NCBI GenBank assembly: GCA_019115005.1
Contig: DXEK01000194.1
Coordinates: 1-46,023 of the forward strand
Direction: 5' to 3'
Length of the DNA: 46,023 nt
From: Candidatus Fusicatenibacter merdavium
GTDB taxonomy: Bacteria > Bacillota > Clostridia > Lachnospirales > Lachnospiraceae
Below are positions 1 through 8,212 of the stretch, piece after piece. Positions within the stretch are counted from its first letter, which is position 1. Every line of letters starts with the position of its first letter. The translations under genes and the position numbers were made by a program. The notes under the pieces were generated by a model. That model was not told the origin of the DNA, did not search any database, and worked only from the letters and a program-made list of their open reading frames with translations.

Positions 1-47
1 TCACGCTCCTCAGCACTGAGGTTGATAACGATTGATTTTCTTCCCAT
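1..47 (-). CDS. IS630-family transposase, N-terminal fragment (runs off window)
   Basis: Reading leftward from the ATG at 47-45, the first fifteen residues are MGRKSIVINLSAEER. This resembles the usual start of IS630-family transposases, which have a short basic leader followed by a 'L(S/T)xEER' helix. A GGAGG ribosome site lies about ten bases upstream (near 57-62). Only this N-terminal piece is visible; the DDE catalytic domain would lie left of the window. The family call rests on the motif plus the CTAG insertion site, so it is good but not certain. Confidence 0.65.
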   Translation of the reverse strand, partial: MGRKSIVINLSAEER

Positions 48-78
48 AGATAAGATACCTCCACCACTTGATGTAAGT

Positions 79-107
79 ATTCTATCATGAGCGGAATATA
101 AAGTCCA
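79..107 (-). promoter_or_regulatory. Promoter of the IS630-like transposase
   Basis: On the minus strand a -35 box TGGACT (107-102) and a -10 box TAGAAT (84-79) are separated by exactly 17 bp, followed by a ribosome site and the transposase ATG. It is internal to the element and points away from trkA. Confidence 0.55.
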
Positions 108-129
108 GTTATTTAAAAGATACTATACT

Positions 130-501
130 AGCGTGGGACAAAGCCTCCACGTCCGTCAGGATCGAGGAACCCGTGGTCGTAAATCCCGACACGATCTCAA
201 ACAATGCATCCACAAAAAACGGGATCTCCCCCGTCATCATAAACGGCAGACAGCCAAACACACTGAGCACCACCCAGCCGAGGGCAACCGCAACGTATCC
301 GTCCTTCGGATACAGTTCCATATTTTCCGGCTTTCGCCGTGATAAAAGAAATCCAACCGCAACACAGAACAGACCGCACAGAAGATAGGCCAGTCCCTCC
401 TGTTCTCTATACAAAGCACCGGTGACCGCTGGGAAGACCATCAGAATTCCTTCCGTCTTCAGTACCCAGCTGATCACATACCGAAGCATTTTTCCATTCA
501 T
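130..501 (-). pseudogene. trkH: TrkH potassium uptake subunit, truncated by IS630 insertion
   Basis: The first 124 or so residues match the N-terminus of TrkH/KtrB-type potassium channels. They cover two membrane helices and the first P-loop/selectivity-filter region, recognisable as GFTTTGSSILTDVEAL. Intact TrkH is about 480 residues, but here the frame leaves TrkH after 'ALSHA' and stops at 109 inside the IS630-like element. The start ATG at 501 follows trkA by 55 bp on the same strand, the normal trkA-trkH order. Without the rest of the pore the product should be non-functional, unless the gene resumes beyond the window and the element excises. Confidence 0.8.
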
Positions 502-556
502 AACTCTTTACTCGCCTCTTCTTAAATATAATGATTTTCCCTGTTGGGCTGCTTTC

Positions 557-1915
557 TCACTGCTCCGCGAGAATATCCTCGATATTCTGCAGTCCGGTAT
601 GCGTTGTGACGACGATCACGGAATCTCCCTGCTGGAAATAATCCTGGCCGCCGGGGATGATAATCTTTCCCTTTCTGCCGATGCATGCCACCAGTGTATT
701 CTGCCTGGTCTGCATATTTTCCAGTTTGATATTCTGCAGCGCACAGTCTTTATGGATGATAAACTCCAGCGCCTCGACGCGGTCATCCATCAGCTTGTAG
801 AGCGTCTCCACATTACTTCCGATGGAATTTTTCATCGCACGCACGTAGGAGAGAATGTACTCCGCTGTGATATGTTTCGGATAGATCAGACTGTCCAGAT
901 TCAGGCTGTGTATCACATCATTAAAACTCAGATGATTGATCTTGGTCACGACTTTCGAGGAGACCTTGTCCCTGGCATACAGCGACAGAATGATATTCTC
1001 CTCATCCATGTCCGTGCAGGCGACAAACGCTTCCATCTGGTCGAGATTTTCTTCTCTCAAAAGCTCCTGATCACTTCCGTCTCCGAAGATAATCGTCGCC
1101 TCCGGCAGCAGGTCACTGAGCTCTTCACACCGTGTTTTGTTTTTCTCGATGATCGTCACACGGATTCCCATATGTACCAGGATATGCGTCAGATAATAAG
1201 TGATCTCGCCGCCTCCGACAATCATAGCACTGTGTACCTGATTGATTTTTACTCCGATCTTTCGGAAAAATTCGGCTGCCTTCTTTGGCGTCACCAGGAT
1301 CGAAAGACTATCGCCTGCATCGATCCGATAATTACCATCGGGGATTACCACCTGTCCGTTTTTCTCCGCAACACAGATCAGAAGATCCGTATGGCTCGCG
1401 GAGACATCCTTCAGCTGTTTTCCCACCAGTCCCGAATTTGCCGGAACCTTAAACCGGAGCATCTCGACTCTTCCCTTGGAAAAACTGTCGATCTCAATCG
1501 CAGTCGGAAAACGGAGCAGACGGGCAATCTCCTGCGCCGACGCAAATTCAGGATTGATGATCATGGAAAGTCCAAGTTCCCGACGGATAAATTCACTTTC
1601 CTTCCGATATACGGAATTCCGCACACGGGCAATCGTATGGCATTTCGAAGCCCTTTTTCCTACCACACAGCACAATAGGTTCAGTTCATCGCTTCTCGAC
1701 ACTGCGATCAGCAGATCCGCATGTTCGATATCCGCCTCCTGCAGAGTGTTATAGCTTGCGCCGTTCCCCACGACGCCCATCACATCGTAGAGACCTGTGA
1801 TGTTGCGGATCACATTACTGTCCTTGTCCACAACCGTTACATTGTTGTCCTCCTGACTGAGCTGTGCAGCCAGCGCTGTTCCCACTTTTCCACAGCCAAC
1901 AATAATAATCTGCAT
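557..1915 (-). CDS. trkA: TrkA, NAD-binding regulatory subunit of Trk potassium uptake
   Basis: A 452-residue protein with two tandem RCK modules. The first opens with the Rossmann fingerprint GCGKVG (residues 7-12) and an acidic 'VVDKD' strand end. The second begins near residue 230 with VGGGEI. Each is followed by a TrkA-C domain, and the length is typical of TrkA. TrkA forms a cytoplasmic gating ring that binds NAD(H) and nucleotides and controls TrkH. It is the first gene of a trkA-trkH operon whose trkH is interrupted, so this copy probably lacks its cognate channel. The ribosome site (AAGAAG) is weak. Confidence 0.92.
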   Translation of the reverse strand: MQIIIVGCGKVGTALAAQLSQEDNNVTVVDKDSNVIRNITGLYDVMGVVGNGASYNTLQEADIEHADLLIAVSRSDELNLLCCVVGKRASKCHTIARVRNSVYRKESEFIRRELGLSMIINPEFASAQEIARLLRFPTAIEIDSFSKGRVEMLRFKVPANSGLVGKQLKDVSASHTDLLICVAEKNGQVVIPDGNYRIDAGDSLSILVTPKKAAEFFRKIGVKINQVHSAMIVGGGEITYYLTHILVHMGIRVTIIEKNKTRCEELSDLLPEATIIFGDGSDQELLREENLDQMEAFVACTDMDEENIILSLYARDKVSSKVVTKINHLSFNDVIHSLNLDSLIYPKHITAEYILSYVRAMKNSIGSNVETLYKLMDDRVEALEFIIHKDCALQNIKLENMQTRQNTLVACIGRKGKIIIPGGQDYFQQGDSVIVVTTHTGLQNIEDILAEQ

Positions 1916-2172
1916 CTTCTTTTACCGGCAGGCATATAACATTTCCGCCGTACCGGCATCCTCCTTTGATCATAATATTGGGCATGAATATCCTCCGTAC
2001 GCTGAAGTGTATCACATCTCCCGGCACACGGAGGGTAAGTGTATTGCAGCCTGTGAAGCTGCAAGATTGGCTTACTGAGTTTCTTTTAACCGCCTGAATT
2101 AAAAGATTAAGAAATTATATCATACTTTATGATTTAGAGGAATAGCTTTTATGTAAAATCTATATGAGTTCC
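1916..2172 (-). promoter_or_regulatory. Long trkA leader with possible promoter
   Basis: The 258 bp upstream of trkA contain no convincing gene. A TATAAT box lies on the minus strand at 2119-2114 with only a poor -35 (TTCCTC, 2142-2137), which would give an untranslated leader of about 195 nt. The leader holds two similar segments (ATACACTT followed by a CCGT/CGGAGG block) and a TGCCGGTA inverted pair near the start codon. I could not match it to a known potassium or c-di-AMP riboswitch. Confidence 0.3.
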
Positions 2173-2200
2173 GTGACAGTTCAAAGAACTGAACTGTCAC
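2173..2200. repeat. Short intergenic palindrome (10-bp stem, 8-nt loop)
   Basis: GTGACAGTTC (2173-2182) pairs perfectly with GAACTGTCAC (2191-2200). It belongs to a family found in many gaps of this window (4414, 13802, 16681, 27130, 33888). It lies between the divergent trkA and subtilase genes, so it is not acting as a simple terminator here. Confidence 0.75.
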
Positions 2201-2213
2201 ATGAGATCCTGCA

Positions 2214-3962
2214 ATGAATGATCAAAAACGGGAAAACCTTCTGAACCTTGCACTGGACGCCACAGATGCAGAACGGGCGTCCTCCTCTTCCCTGGGGGAA
2301 GGGTACGATTTTTCCGCCGGCACGTGGGAAGTCATCGTCCGTTATCAGGGAGATATTTCCTTTCTGGAACAGAGCGGCGTCCGCATTACCTATCTTCTCT
2401 TTCAGTACGCCATCCTGGTGATCCCGGAGGCTCTGATCGACGACGTCACGAACCTGCCGCAGATCACTTATATGGAAAAACCGAAGCGTCTGTTCTTCGC
2501 CGACTTTTCCGGGCGGAGCGTTTCCTGCATCCACCCGCTCCAGGAAGGAACCCGGGGACTTTTCGGGGACGGAACGCTCCTCGCCTGCATTGACTCCGGC
2601 GTCGACTATACCCACCCGGCGTTCCGGAACGCCGACGGCACCACCCGGATCCTTTCTCTCTGGGATCAGACTGTCCCCGGCAGCCCACCGGAGGGCTATC
2701 CTCTGGGAACACTGTACACCCGACAACAGATCAACGAAGCGCTGAACGCCTCCGACGCCGCTGAGCGGAACCGGCTCGTCCCTTCCCGCGATACCAGCGG
2801 CCACGGAACAGCAGTGCTCGGCATTGCCGCCGGCGGAGGAGGAAGCGAGAACAGCCGGGACAATACCGGCCTCTACCGAGGCGTGGCTCCGAAAGCGGCG
2901 TTGATCGTCGTAAAGCTCAGTTCCTCGGGGGCGGAAGCCTTTTCCCGGACCACGCAGCTGATGATGGCTCTGGACTACTGCATCCGCACCGCGCTGTTTC
3001 TACAAAAACCGATTGCCATCAACCTGAGTTTCGGCAATAATTACGGTTCCCACAGCGGCACCTCCCTTCTTGAGACTTATCTGAACCAAGTCGCAGGGCT
3101 GGGACAGACTGCCGTCTGCATTGGCTCCGGAAACGAGGGGAGCGCCGGCCGCCATGCAGGAGGAACGCTCTCTGTTGCCGAGACGAAGAACATCGAATTT
3201 TCTGTCGGGCCCTATGAGTCCTCCATGAGCGTGCAGCTGTGGAAATCTTATACCGATGACATTGATATCGCCGTGATCGCCCCGGACGGTACGCGGATCG
3301 GCCCGCTTCAGTCGGTGTTGGGCACTGTGCGCTTCCGCGTCCGCGGCACGGAACTTCTGTTTTACTATGGAATGCCGTCGCCGCACAGCCAGGCGCAGGA
3401 AATTTACCTCGATCTGATCCCCGCCGGCGGACAGTCGGCGGTGGACAGCGGCATCTGGGCCATCGAACTGCATGCCAGGCGGATCGTGACCGGACGGTAC
3501 GACCTGTGGCTGCCCGGATTTGCCGGAGCGGAAACGCGGTTTTTTCTTCCGGATCCGGAGACGACGCTGACGATCCCTTCCACAGCCCGTTATGCGGTCA
3601 CAGTGGGTGCCTATGAGCCAAAACTTCAGGCGTATGCGGATTTTTCCGGGCGGGGATATACGCGGCTTTTCCAGGAGATCAAGCCGGATCTATGTGCACC
3701 CGGTGTAGATATCACTGCGCCGGCGGCCGGCGGGGGATACGGCGCGTTTACCGGGACCTCCTTTGCGGTTCCCTTTGTGACGGGAAGCGCGGCGCTGATG
3801 ATGGAGTGGGGGATTGTTTATGGGAATGATCCGTTTCTTTACGGGGAGAAGCTGAAGGCGTTTCTGATCCGCGGGGCGCGGCAGCTGCCGGCGGAGAGGG
3901 TGTATCCGAATCCGCGGCTGGGGTTCGGCGTGCTCTGCCTCAGGGATAGTCTGCCTTTTTAA
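2214..3962 (+). CDS. S8 family subtilisin-like serine protease (Csp-like)
   Basis: A 582-residue subtilase with a complete catalytic triad: Asp127 in CIDSGVD, His197 in SGHGTAV and Ser516 in GTSFAVP. Between His and Ser lies an inserted beta-rich region of about 200 residues, as in clostridial subtilases related to the Csp germination proteases. There is no signal peptide. The N-terminal 90 residues could be a prodomain-like segment ('PQITYMEKP' precedes the catalytic core). An in-frame stop just upstream leaves ATG 2214 as the only reasonable start, although the ribosome site is poor. A role in processing spore or germination proteins is plausible in a spore former but is inference. The gene stands alone and is followed by a giant hairpin. 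Confidence 0.88.
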   Translation: MNDQKRENLLNLALDATDAERASSSSLGEGYDFSAGTWEVIVRYQGDISFLEQSGVRITYLLFQYAILVIPEALIDDVTNLPQITYMEKPKRLFFADFSGRSVSCIHPLQEGTRGLFGDGTLLACIDSGVDYTHPAFRNADGTTRILSLWDQTVPGSPPEGYPLGTLYTRQQINEALNASDAAERNRLVPSRDTSGHGTAVLGIAAGGGGSENSRDNTGLYRGVAPKAALIVVKLSSSGAEAFSRTTQLMMALDYCIRTALFLQKPIAINLSFGNNYGSHSGTSLLETYLNQVAGLGQTAVCIGSGNEGSAGRHAGGTLSVAETKNIEFSVGPYESSMSVQLWKSYTDDIDIAVIAPDGTRIGPLQSVLGTVRFRVRGTELLFYYGMPSPHSQAQEIYLDLIPAGGQSAVDSGIWAIELHARRIVTGRYDLWLPGFAGAETRFFLPDPETTLTIPSTARYAVTVGAYEPKLQAYADFSGRGYTRLFQEIKPDLCAPGVDITAPAAGGGYGAFTGTSFAVPFVTGSAALMMEWGIVYGNDPFLYGEKLKAFLIRGARQLPAERVYPNPRLGFGVLCLRDSLPF

Positions 3963-3973
3963 AATGGGGGGAC

Positions 3974-4200
3974 GGAAACCGCGCAGGGCGCGTGCAGCGG
4001 GCCGGCGGGGGATCAGAATCCGTGCTCACTCCGGCGTTCGGACAAAACAGAGGAAGGTGTTCGCGGGGCGGGCGGATGGGAGTTTCTGCGGTTGGATGCT
4101 CGCCCCTCGGACACCTTCCTCTGTTTTGTCCGCCCGCAGTCGCAAGCACTGGATTTCTGATCCCCCCGCCGGCCCGCTGCACGCGCCCTGCACGGTTTCC
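3974..4200. repeat. Giant two-stem hairpin, family 2, copy a
   Basis: The outer arms 3974-4018 and 4155-4200 are complementary over 45 bp with one mismatch and one 1-nt bulge. The inner arms 4040-4070 and 4101-4131 pair over 31 bp with two mismatches. Between the stems are the unpaired segments GTGCTCACTCCGGCGTTC (left) and GCAGTCGCAAGCACTG (right), and a 30-nt loop caps the structure. A second copy at 38261-38524, in reverse orientation, keeps the unpaired segments but has different stem sequence. Any reading frames through it are by-products of GC-rich palindromic DNA. Confidence 0.9.
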
Positions 4201-4300
4201 TGGGTGTGGCGGCGGATGGGCGGCGGCGAATGGGTATTGGGAGATCCGGGTTGGGTTGGCACGTGAAAGTTGGGAGTGTTCATGAGTGGTCTTGGGATTA

Positions 4301-4441
4301 GAATCCGAAACCCAGCGTCAGCCCGGTCTGCGCATTTACTGTGCAGACCGGGTGAAAACATAGTGCCTGTGGGCATCCTGCCCATCGCGAAGCGATTTTA
4401 ATGGCTGGATGCCGTGACCGTTCAGCTGACTGAACGGTTAC
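4301..4441. repeat. 130-bp dispersed element, copy A
   Basis: This is homologous to 13697-13829 and, reversed, to 30738-30868. In order it holds the hairpin GTCTGCGCA-TTTAC-TGTGCAGAC, a conserved block TGAAAACATAGTGCCTGTGG, a pairing GGCATCC/GGATGCC stem, and a terminal palindrome GTGACCGTTC/GAACGGTTAC (4414-4423, 4432-4441). The left edge (GAATCCGAAACCCAGCG) recurs at 29995. It looks like a MITE- or REP-type element. The 100 bp before it (4201-4300) show nothing I recognise. Confidence 0.8.
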
Positions 4442-4471
4442 AGCAGAATCGTTTTTACAGAGAATTGTGTC

Positions 4472-4500
4472 TTGGCTTTCCGATTTGTTTCAATTATAAT
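4472..4500 (+). promoter_or_regulatory. Promoter of the nitroreductase gene
   Basis: A -35 box TTGGCT (4472-4477) is followed by a 17-bp spacer and a perfect -10 TATAAT (4495-4500). The start codon lies 31 bp downstream, behind a GGAGGTGAT ribosome site. The promoter sits immediately after repeat copy A. Confidence 0.75.
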
Positions 4501-4530
4501 GAATTCAAGAATGTGATTGGAGGTGATCGT

Positions 4531-5082
4531 ATGGATCTGTTGGAGCTTTTGCTGAAGCGGCGAAGTGTTCGGAAGTATACGGGAGAACCGGTTGGCCGGG
4601 AGGAGCTGGAGTTGATCCTGAAAGCGGGGCTTTGTTCGGCTTCGGGAAGGAATCGGAAACCCTGGGAGTTGGTGGCGGTGTCGGATCGGGAGATGTTGGA
4701 GAGGCTTTCTCACTGCCGGGACGGAGCGGCGCGTATGCTGGAGAAGGCCGGATCTGCGATCCTGGTTTTCGCGGATGTGGACAGGACGGATGTCTGGACG
4801 GAGGACTGCTCGATCGTGATGAGTAATATGCATCTGATGGCTGCCAGTCTGGGCCTTGGAAGCTGCTGGATTCAGGGACGGCTCCGGACGGCGGAAAACG
4901 GGGAATCCACGGATGTGTTCTGCCGGCGTCTGCTTGGCGTGCCGGAGGGGTATGCGCTGGAGGCGATCCTTTCTGTCGGAATCCCGGCGGAGTATCCGGA
5001 ATCCCATAAAGCGGAGGAACTGGAGATGCGCAAGGTGCACTGGAATTCCTGGGATGCGTGTGAAAATGATTCGGGCGACTGA
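4531..5082 (+). CDS. Nitroreductase family protein
   Basis: A 183-residue protein opening with MDLLELLLKRRSVRKYTGEP, the classic 'RRSVRxY' FMN-phosphate-binding start of nitroreductases. 'ASGRNRKPWEL' follows (the SASNxQPW-type FMN motif), and 'LGLGSCWIQG' lies near residue 110. Such enzymes are FMN-dependent NAD(P)H oxidoreductases acting on nitro compounds, quinones or flavins; the natural substrate cannot be read from sequence. The frame is open further upstream, but ATG 4531 is preferred because GGAGGTGATCGT directly precedes it and the upstream part is repeat DNA. The gene is monocistronic, with its own promoter and terminators. Confidence 0.85.
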   Translation: MDLLELLLKRRSVRKYTGEPVGREELELILKAGLCSASGRNRKPWELVAVSDREMLERLSHCRDGAARMLEKAGSAILVFADVDRTDVWTEDCSIVMSNMHLMAASLGLGSCWIQGRLRTAENGESTDVFCRRLLGVPEGYALEAILSVGIPAEYPESHKAEELEMRKVHWNSWDACENDSGD

Positions 5083-5157
5083 ATGCCTGTGAAGTTCCAT
5101 CCGGGGGCATCCGGATTCCGGGTTTGGATACCGCAGCCGGAGAGCCATGGCTTCGAT

Positions 5158-5214
5158 GAAAAACTGCACGATCACCGGCTCGCCTGATCAGAACCGATGA
5201 TCGTGCAGTTTTTC
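5158..5214. terminator. Bidirectional terminator between convergent genes
   Basis: A 17-bp perfect inverted repeat, with arms 5158-5174 (GAAAAACTGCACGATCA) and 5198-5214, ends in a T-run on either strand. It separates the convergent nitroreductase and ATPase genes. Confidence 0.8.
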
Positions 5215-5217
5215 GAT

Positions 5218-5247
5218 AACCGTTCAGCCTGCTGGACGGTTTTTTTG
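5218..5247 (+). terminator. Intrinsic terminator built on the short palindrome
   Basis: AACCGTTCAG (5218-5227) pairs with CTGGACGGTT (5232-5241) around a 4-nt loop and runs into a T-tract. It shares the core of the dispersed palindrome family and acts as a second terminator for the rightward nitroreductase. Confidence 0.7.
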
Positions 5248-5265
5248 ACTTGTATCGTCAAACGC

Positions 5266-6969
5266 TCACAGTTTCCACAGCCGGTAGCGGTTGAACGCAG
5301 CCAGTACTTCCTGTTTTCTCGGCATCGCCAGATTCACAGGGAGATAGCTTCCTTCTGCCAGACCGGCCAGTCCTTCTTTTTCTACCAGATCCATGACCTT
5401 GTCCACCGCCTGCTGCATCGTGATCTTTCCGTTGACGGCTTTTTTCTGTACCCAGGTGAACATCCAGCCGATGGCGAGAGTCTGTTCGGAGTCGGCTAGC
5501 TGTTCCAGACCGCGCAGGATCAGATTTTCGCGGTTCAGCTGGATCTGGTCTTTTCCCATCACCTTCATTTTTATGCGGTCTTCCCGGACGAAGTTTATGT
5601 CCCGCTCCGGGCATCGGTCGAAGGACGGCTTTCCCGGCTGTTTCCGGGGAATGGAGACGGCGGGAAAGTTTTCCGCCTCTTTTTTCGCAAATGCCGTGAT
5701 GTCTTTCGGCCGGTACTGCTCCATCTGAAGAATGCAGTCGGCGATGTGGAAGTAAGCTCCGGAGCTTCCTGCTACCAGGATCGTTGAGATTCCGTATTCC
5801 TCAAACAGATATCTGGCTCTCTCAATAAACGGGGTGATCGGCTCCTGGTTCCGGTGTACGACTCTCTGCATCAGCTCATCCCGCACCATAAAGTTCGTGG
5901 CGCTGGTGTCCTCGTCGATGAGCAAGAGCTTCGTTCCGCTCTCCATCGCCTCCACCACATTGGCCGCCTGGGAGGTGCTTCCGCTGGCGTCCTCTGTGTA
6001 AAAGGATTTCGTGTCCTTCCCGCTGGGAAGATCATTGACAAACATGGAAATGTCCGTCTTTTTGATACTGCGCCCATCCTCCGCACGAATTTTTACCGCA
6101 GTATCGTCGGTGATCACATACTCTCTCCCGTCCCCGGCGATGTGATCGTAGACGCCCAGTTCCAGTGCTTTCAGAAGTGTCGATTTTCCGTGGTAACCTC
6201 CGCCGGCGATCAGCGTGATCCCGCGGCGGATTCCCAGCCCTTTCACAGTTCCCCGATGGGGCAGTTCCAATGTCACTTCCATGGTTTCCGGAGAGACAAA
6301 GGGAACGCTGGAACGCATCGGGCGCTGAGAGACGCCCGACTCTCTCGGCAACACAGAACCGTTAGCCACAAAGGCACACAGTCCCAGTTTCGGAAGCTGG
6401 CTGCGAATGTAAGCCTGATCATCCGTCAGTTCCATGGTTCTCTGAACTGCATCTTTGGAGATTTTGCGCCAGAACAGCGTATTTTCCACACACTCCGGCA
6501 GGAAATCAAAGAGGATCCGGATCAGCTCGCCGGAACAGATCGTCCTTCCTCTGGCCGGAAATCCAATCTCCATGCGGATGCGCACGCTTCCGTCGCCGGG
6601 ATCGACCTGGCAGGCGGTACGTTCCAGGATCTCCTGTCCGGGACGGCTCACCGCCAGCAGTCCGCTCTTTCCGGAGCCTTTCGCCTTATGATTGAAAGCC
6701 TCGATCTTTCTGCCGTACAGTCTCAGCAGATGATCTTCCAATGCGATCCTGCGGTGCGGTTCCAGGTAAAGCTCTTCGGGGAATCCCGCCTGCGCTCCGT
6801 CCGCCACAACGCTCACCCGCGACGGTGTCGCAAACGGATCTCCCTGTACGTGTTCGATAAAAAGCGTGTAGCTGCCGAACCGGTAGCCGCCCCGGGTGTC
6901 CTTATAAGCCGGATAGCTTTTTCTGTCTATCGCTTCAAGAATTCTTCTCAAATCTTCTGCTCGTTTCAT
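5266..6969 (-). CDS. Predicted ATPase of the ABC class (PF09818 family)
   Basis: A 567-residue protein matching the PF09818 'ABC_ATPase' family. An N-terminal domain containing 'RGGYRFGSYTLFIEHVQGDP' is followed by a P-loop GGGYHGKST near residue 256 and a Walker B-like segment LLLIDEDTSATNF near residue 350. The C-terminal region is helical. These ATPases have an ABC-type nucleotide-binding core without transporter membrane domains. The cellular role in bacteria is not established; a trypanosome relative works with RNA. It lies 55 bp behind the aminotransferase on the same strand and may be the last gene of that operon. It is terminated by the 5158-5214 hairpin. Confidence 0.88.
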   Translation of the reverse strand: MKRAEDLRRILEAIDRKSYPAYKDTRGGYRFGSYTLFIEHVQGDPFATPSRVSVVADGAQAGFPEELYLEPHRRIALEDHLLRLYGRKIEAFNHKAKGSGKSGLLAVSRPGQEILERTACQVDPGDGSVRIRMEIGFPARGRTICSGELIRILFDFLPECVENTLFWRKISKDAVQRTMELTDDQAYIRSQLPKLGLCAFVANGSVLPRESGVSQRPMRSSVPFVSPETMEVTLELPHRGTVKGLGIRRGITLIAGGGYHGKSTLLKALELGVYDHIAGDGREYVITDDTAVKIRAEDGRSIKKTDISMFVNDLPSGKDTKSFYTEDASGSTSQAANVVEAMESGTKLLLIDEDTSATNFMVRDELMQRVVHRNQEPITPFIERARYLFEEYGISTILVAGSSGAYFHIADCILQMEQYRPKDITAFAKKEAENFPAVSIPRKQPGKPSFDRCPERDINFVREDRIKMKVMGKDQIQLNRENLILRGLEQLADSEQTLAIGWMFTWVQKKAVNGKITMQQAVDKVMDLVEKEGLAGLAEGSYLPVNLAMPRKQEVLAAFNRYRLWKL

Positions 6970-7024
6970 GCCTGATTCTCCCTGTCCTGCTATTTTCTGT
7001 CTGAGTATTTTTGCCTCGGCCGGG

Positions 7025-8212
7025 TTACGCCTGATAACTCTCCGCCAGTTTTTTAAATGCCGGCAGGGCCCGCTCGATCTGCTCCGTCGTCACGCAGTAA
7101 GCGATCCGTACGTAACCCGGGCATCCGAAATCGTCCGCCGGAACCAGAAGAAGTTCCTGCTCTTTTGCTCTCTCGCAGAAAGCCTCCGCATCCGGCTCCA
7201 ATGTGCGGACAAACAGATAGAACGCTCCGTCCGGATGGACGCAGGTATACCCGTAGCTTTCCAGCGCATCATACAGCAGATCACGGTTTTTCCGGTAAAC
7301 GGAAAGATCGGACACCATTCCCTGGCAGCGGGCGATCACATGCTGCGCCATCGCCGGCGCGCAGACATAGCCCAGTGCGCGTCCTGCCCCGCAGACCGCC
7401 GCGTACAGATCTGCCGCGTCCGCCGCCTCATCGGGAACAAGGATATAGCCGATCCGCTCGCCCGGCATGGACAAAGACTTGCTGTAGGAATAACATACCA
7501 CAGTATCCCTGTAATATTTTGTCAGATACGGCACGAAAACATCCCCGTATACCAGTTCCCGGTAAGGCTCGTCGGCAATCAGGTAAATGGTGTGTCCATA
7601 CTCCTTTTCTTTGGCTTCCAGGAAAGCCGCCAGCCGCACAATGCTTTCCTCCGTAAAGACAACGCCGGACGGGTTGTTCGGCGAGTTTACGAAGATCCCT
7701 TTCGTGTGTTCGCTGACTGCTGCCTCCAGACGGTCAAAGTCGATCTGGAATGTCCCGTCGTCGGTTTTCACGGGGACAAAACGTCCGCCCGCAGCCTCAA
7801 CAAATACTTTATATTCCGGAAAGTATGGGGTAAAGATGATGTATTCGTCTCCGGAAACGGTCATGGCCTCCAAAGTAATCCGTAGAGACGCCGCGGCCCC
7901 GCAGGTCATATAAAAATTATCGGGACGGAAACTGGTCTGAAATCTGTTGTTCAGATCATCGGCGATCGCCTTGCGGACTTCCAGGTCTCCCTGTGCGGAG
8001 GTGTAACCGAACAGGTATACGTCATCCCTCGTATCCAGCAGCTCTTTCATGACCTGATGTACTTTCTCAGGCGCCGGGACATTAGGATTTCCCAGGCTGA
8101 AATCGAAAACATTCTCTGCTCCGATTTCCGCCGCACGCTTTTTGCTGTACTCAAAAATCTCCCGGATTACCGACCGGTTTTTTCCCAATTCTGTCATTCT
8201 TTCTGAAATCAT
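7025..8212 (-). CDS. PLP-dependent aminotransferase, class I/II
   Basis: A fold-type I aminotransferase of 395 residues. The substrate/PLP region NSPNNPSG lies at about 176-183, an ADEPY strand holds the Asp that pairs with the pyridine nitrogen, and the Schiff-base lysine is in SYSKSLSMPGER near residue 245. The subgroup resembles aspartate/alanine-type enzymes; the substrate is not deducible. ATG 8212 is chosen because AAGGAG lies eight bases upstream and the codon overlaps the stop of the plsY-like gene (ATGA), implying translational coupling. A GTG at 8221 is possible but sits on top of the ribosome site. Its place in a lipid operon is unexplained. Confidence 0.87.
   Translation of the reverse strand: MISERMTELGKNRSVIREIFEYSKKRAAEIGAENVFDFSLGNPNVPAPEKVHQVMKELLDTRDDVYLFGYTSAQGDLEVRKAIADDLNNRFQTSFRPDNFYMTCGAAASLRITLEAMTVSGDEYIIFTPYFPEYKVFVEAAGGRFVPVKTDDGTFQIDFDRLEAAVSEHTKGIFVNSPNNPSGVVFTEESIVRLAAFLEAKEKEYGHTIYLIADEPYRELVYGDVFVPYLTKYYRDTVVCYSYSKSLSMPGERIGYILVPDEAADAADLYAAVCGAGRALGYVCAPAMAQHVIARCQGMVSDLSVYRKNRDLLYDALESYGYTCVHPDGAFYLFVRTLEPDAEAFCERAKEQELLLVPADDFGCPGYVRIAYCVTTEQIERALPAFKKLAESYQA

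Larger units (their letters stand above)
1..130 (-). mobile_element. IS630-family insertion sequence, one end, cut by window edge
   Basis: The AT-rich stretch left of about position 130 is not trkH sequence and carries the start of an IS630-type transposase reading leftward. The junction lies at a CTAG tetramer (128-131). IS630 elements are known to favour CTAG and duplicate TA, so position and target agree. The terminal inverted repeat cannot be confirmed because the other end is outside the window. The element interrupts trkH. Confidence 0.7.

Noticed and set aside
422-1678. Open frame of 418 codons on the plus strand
   Set aside because: It is antisense to trkA, has no ribosome site, and its translation shows no family pattern; the minus-strand TrkA reading is clear.
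1916-2110. Possible c-di-AMP or potassium riboswitch in the trkA leader
   Set aside because: The conserved blocks of the ydaO class are not present; only weak direct repeats are seen.
2173-2200. Integron attC-like site
   Set aside because: No integrase is present and the R/L box pattern is missing; the palindrome belongs to the dispersed family.
3964-4285. Short open frames in the region after the subtilase
   Set aside because: They run through the giant palindrome, exist on both strands and have no ribosome sites.
4414-4530. Upstream extension of the nitroreductase frame
   Set aside because: The extra 39 codons lie in repeat and promoter DNA; the family start and ribosome site point to ATG 4531.
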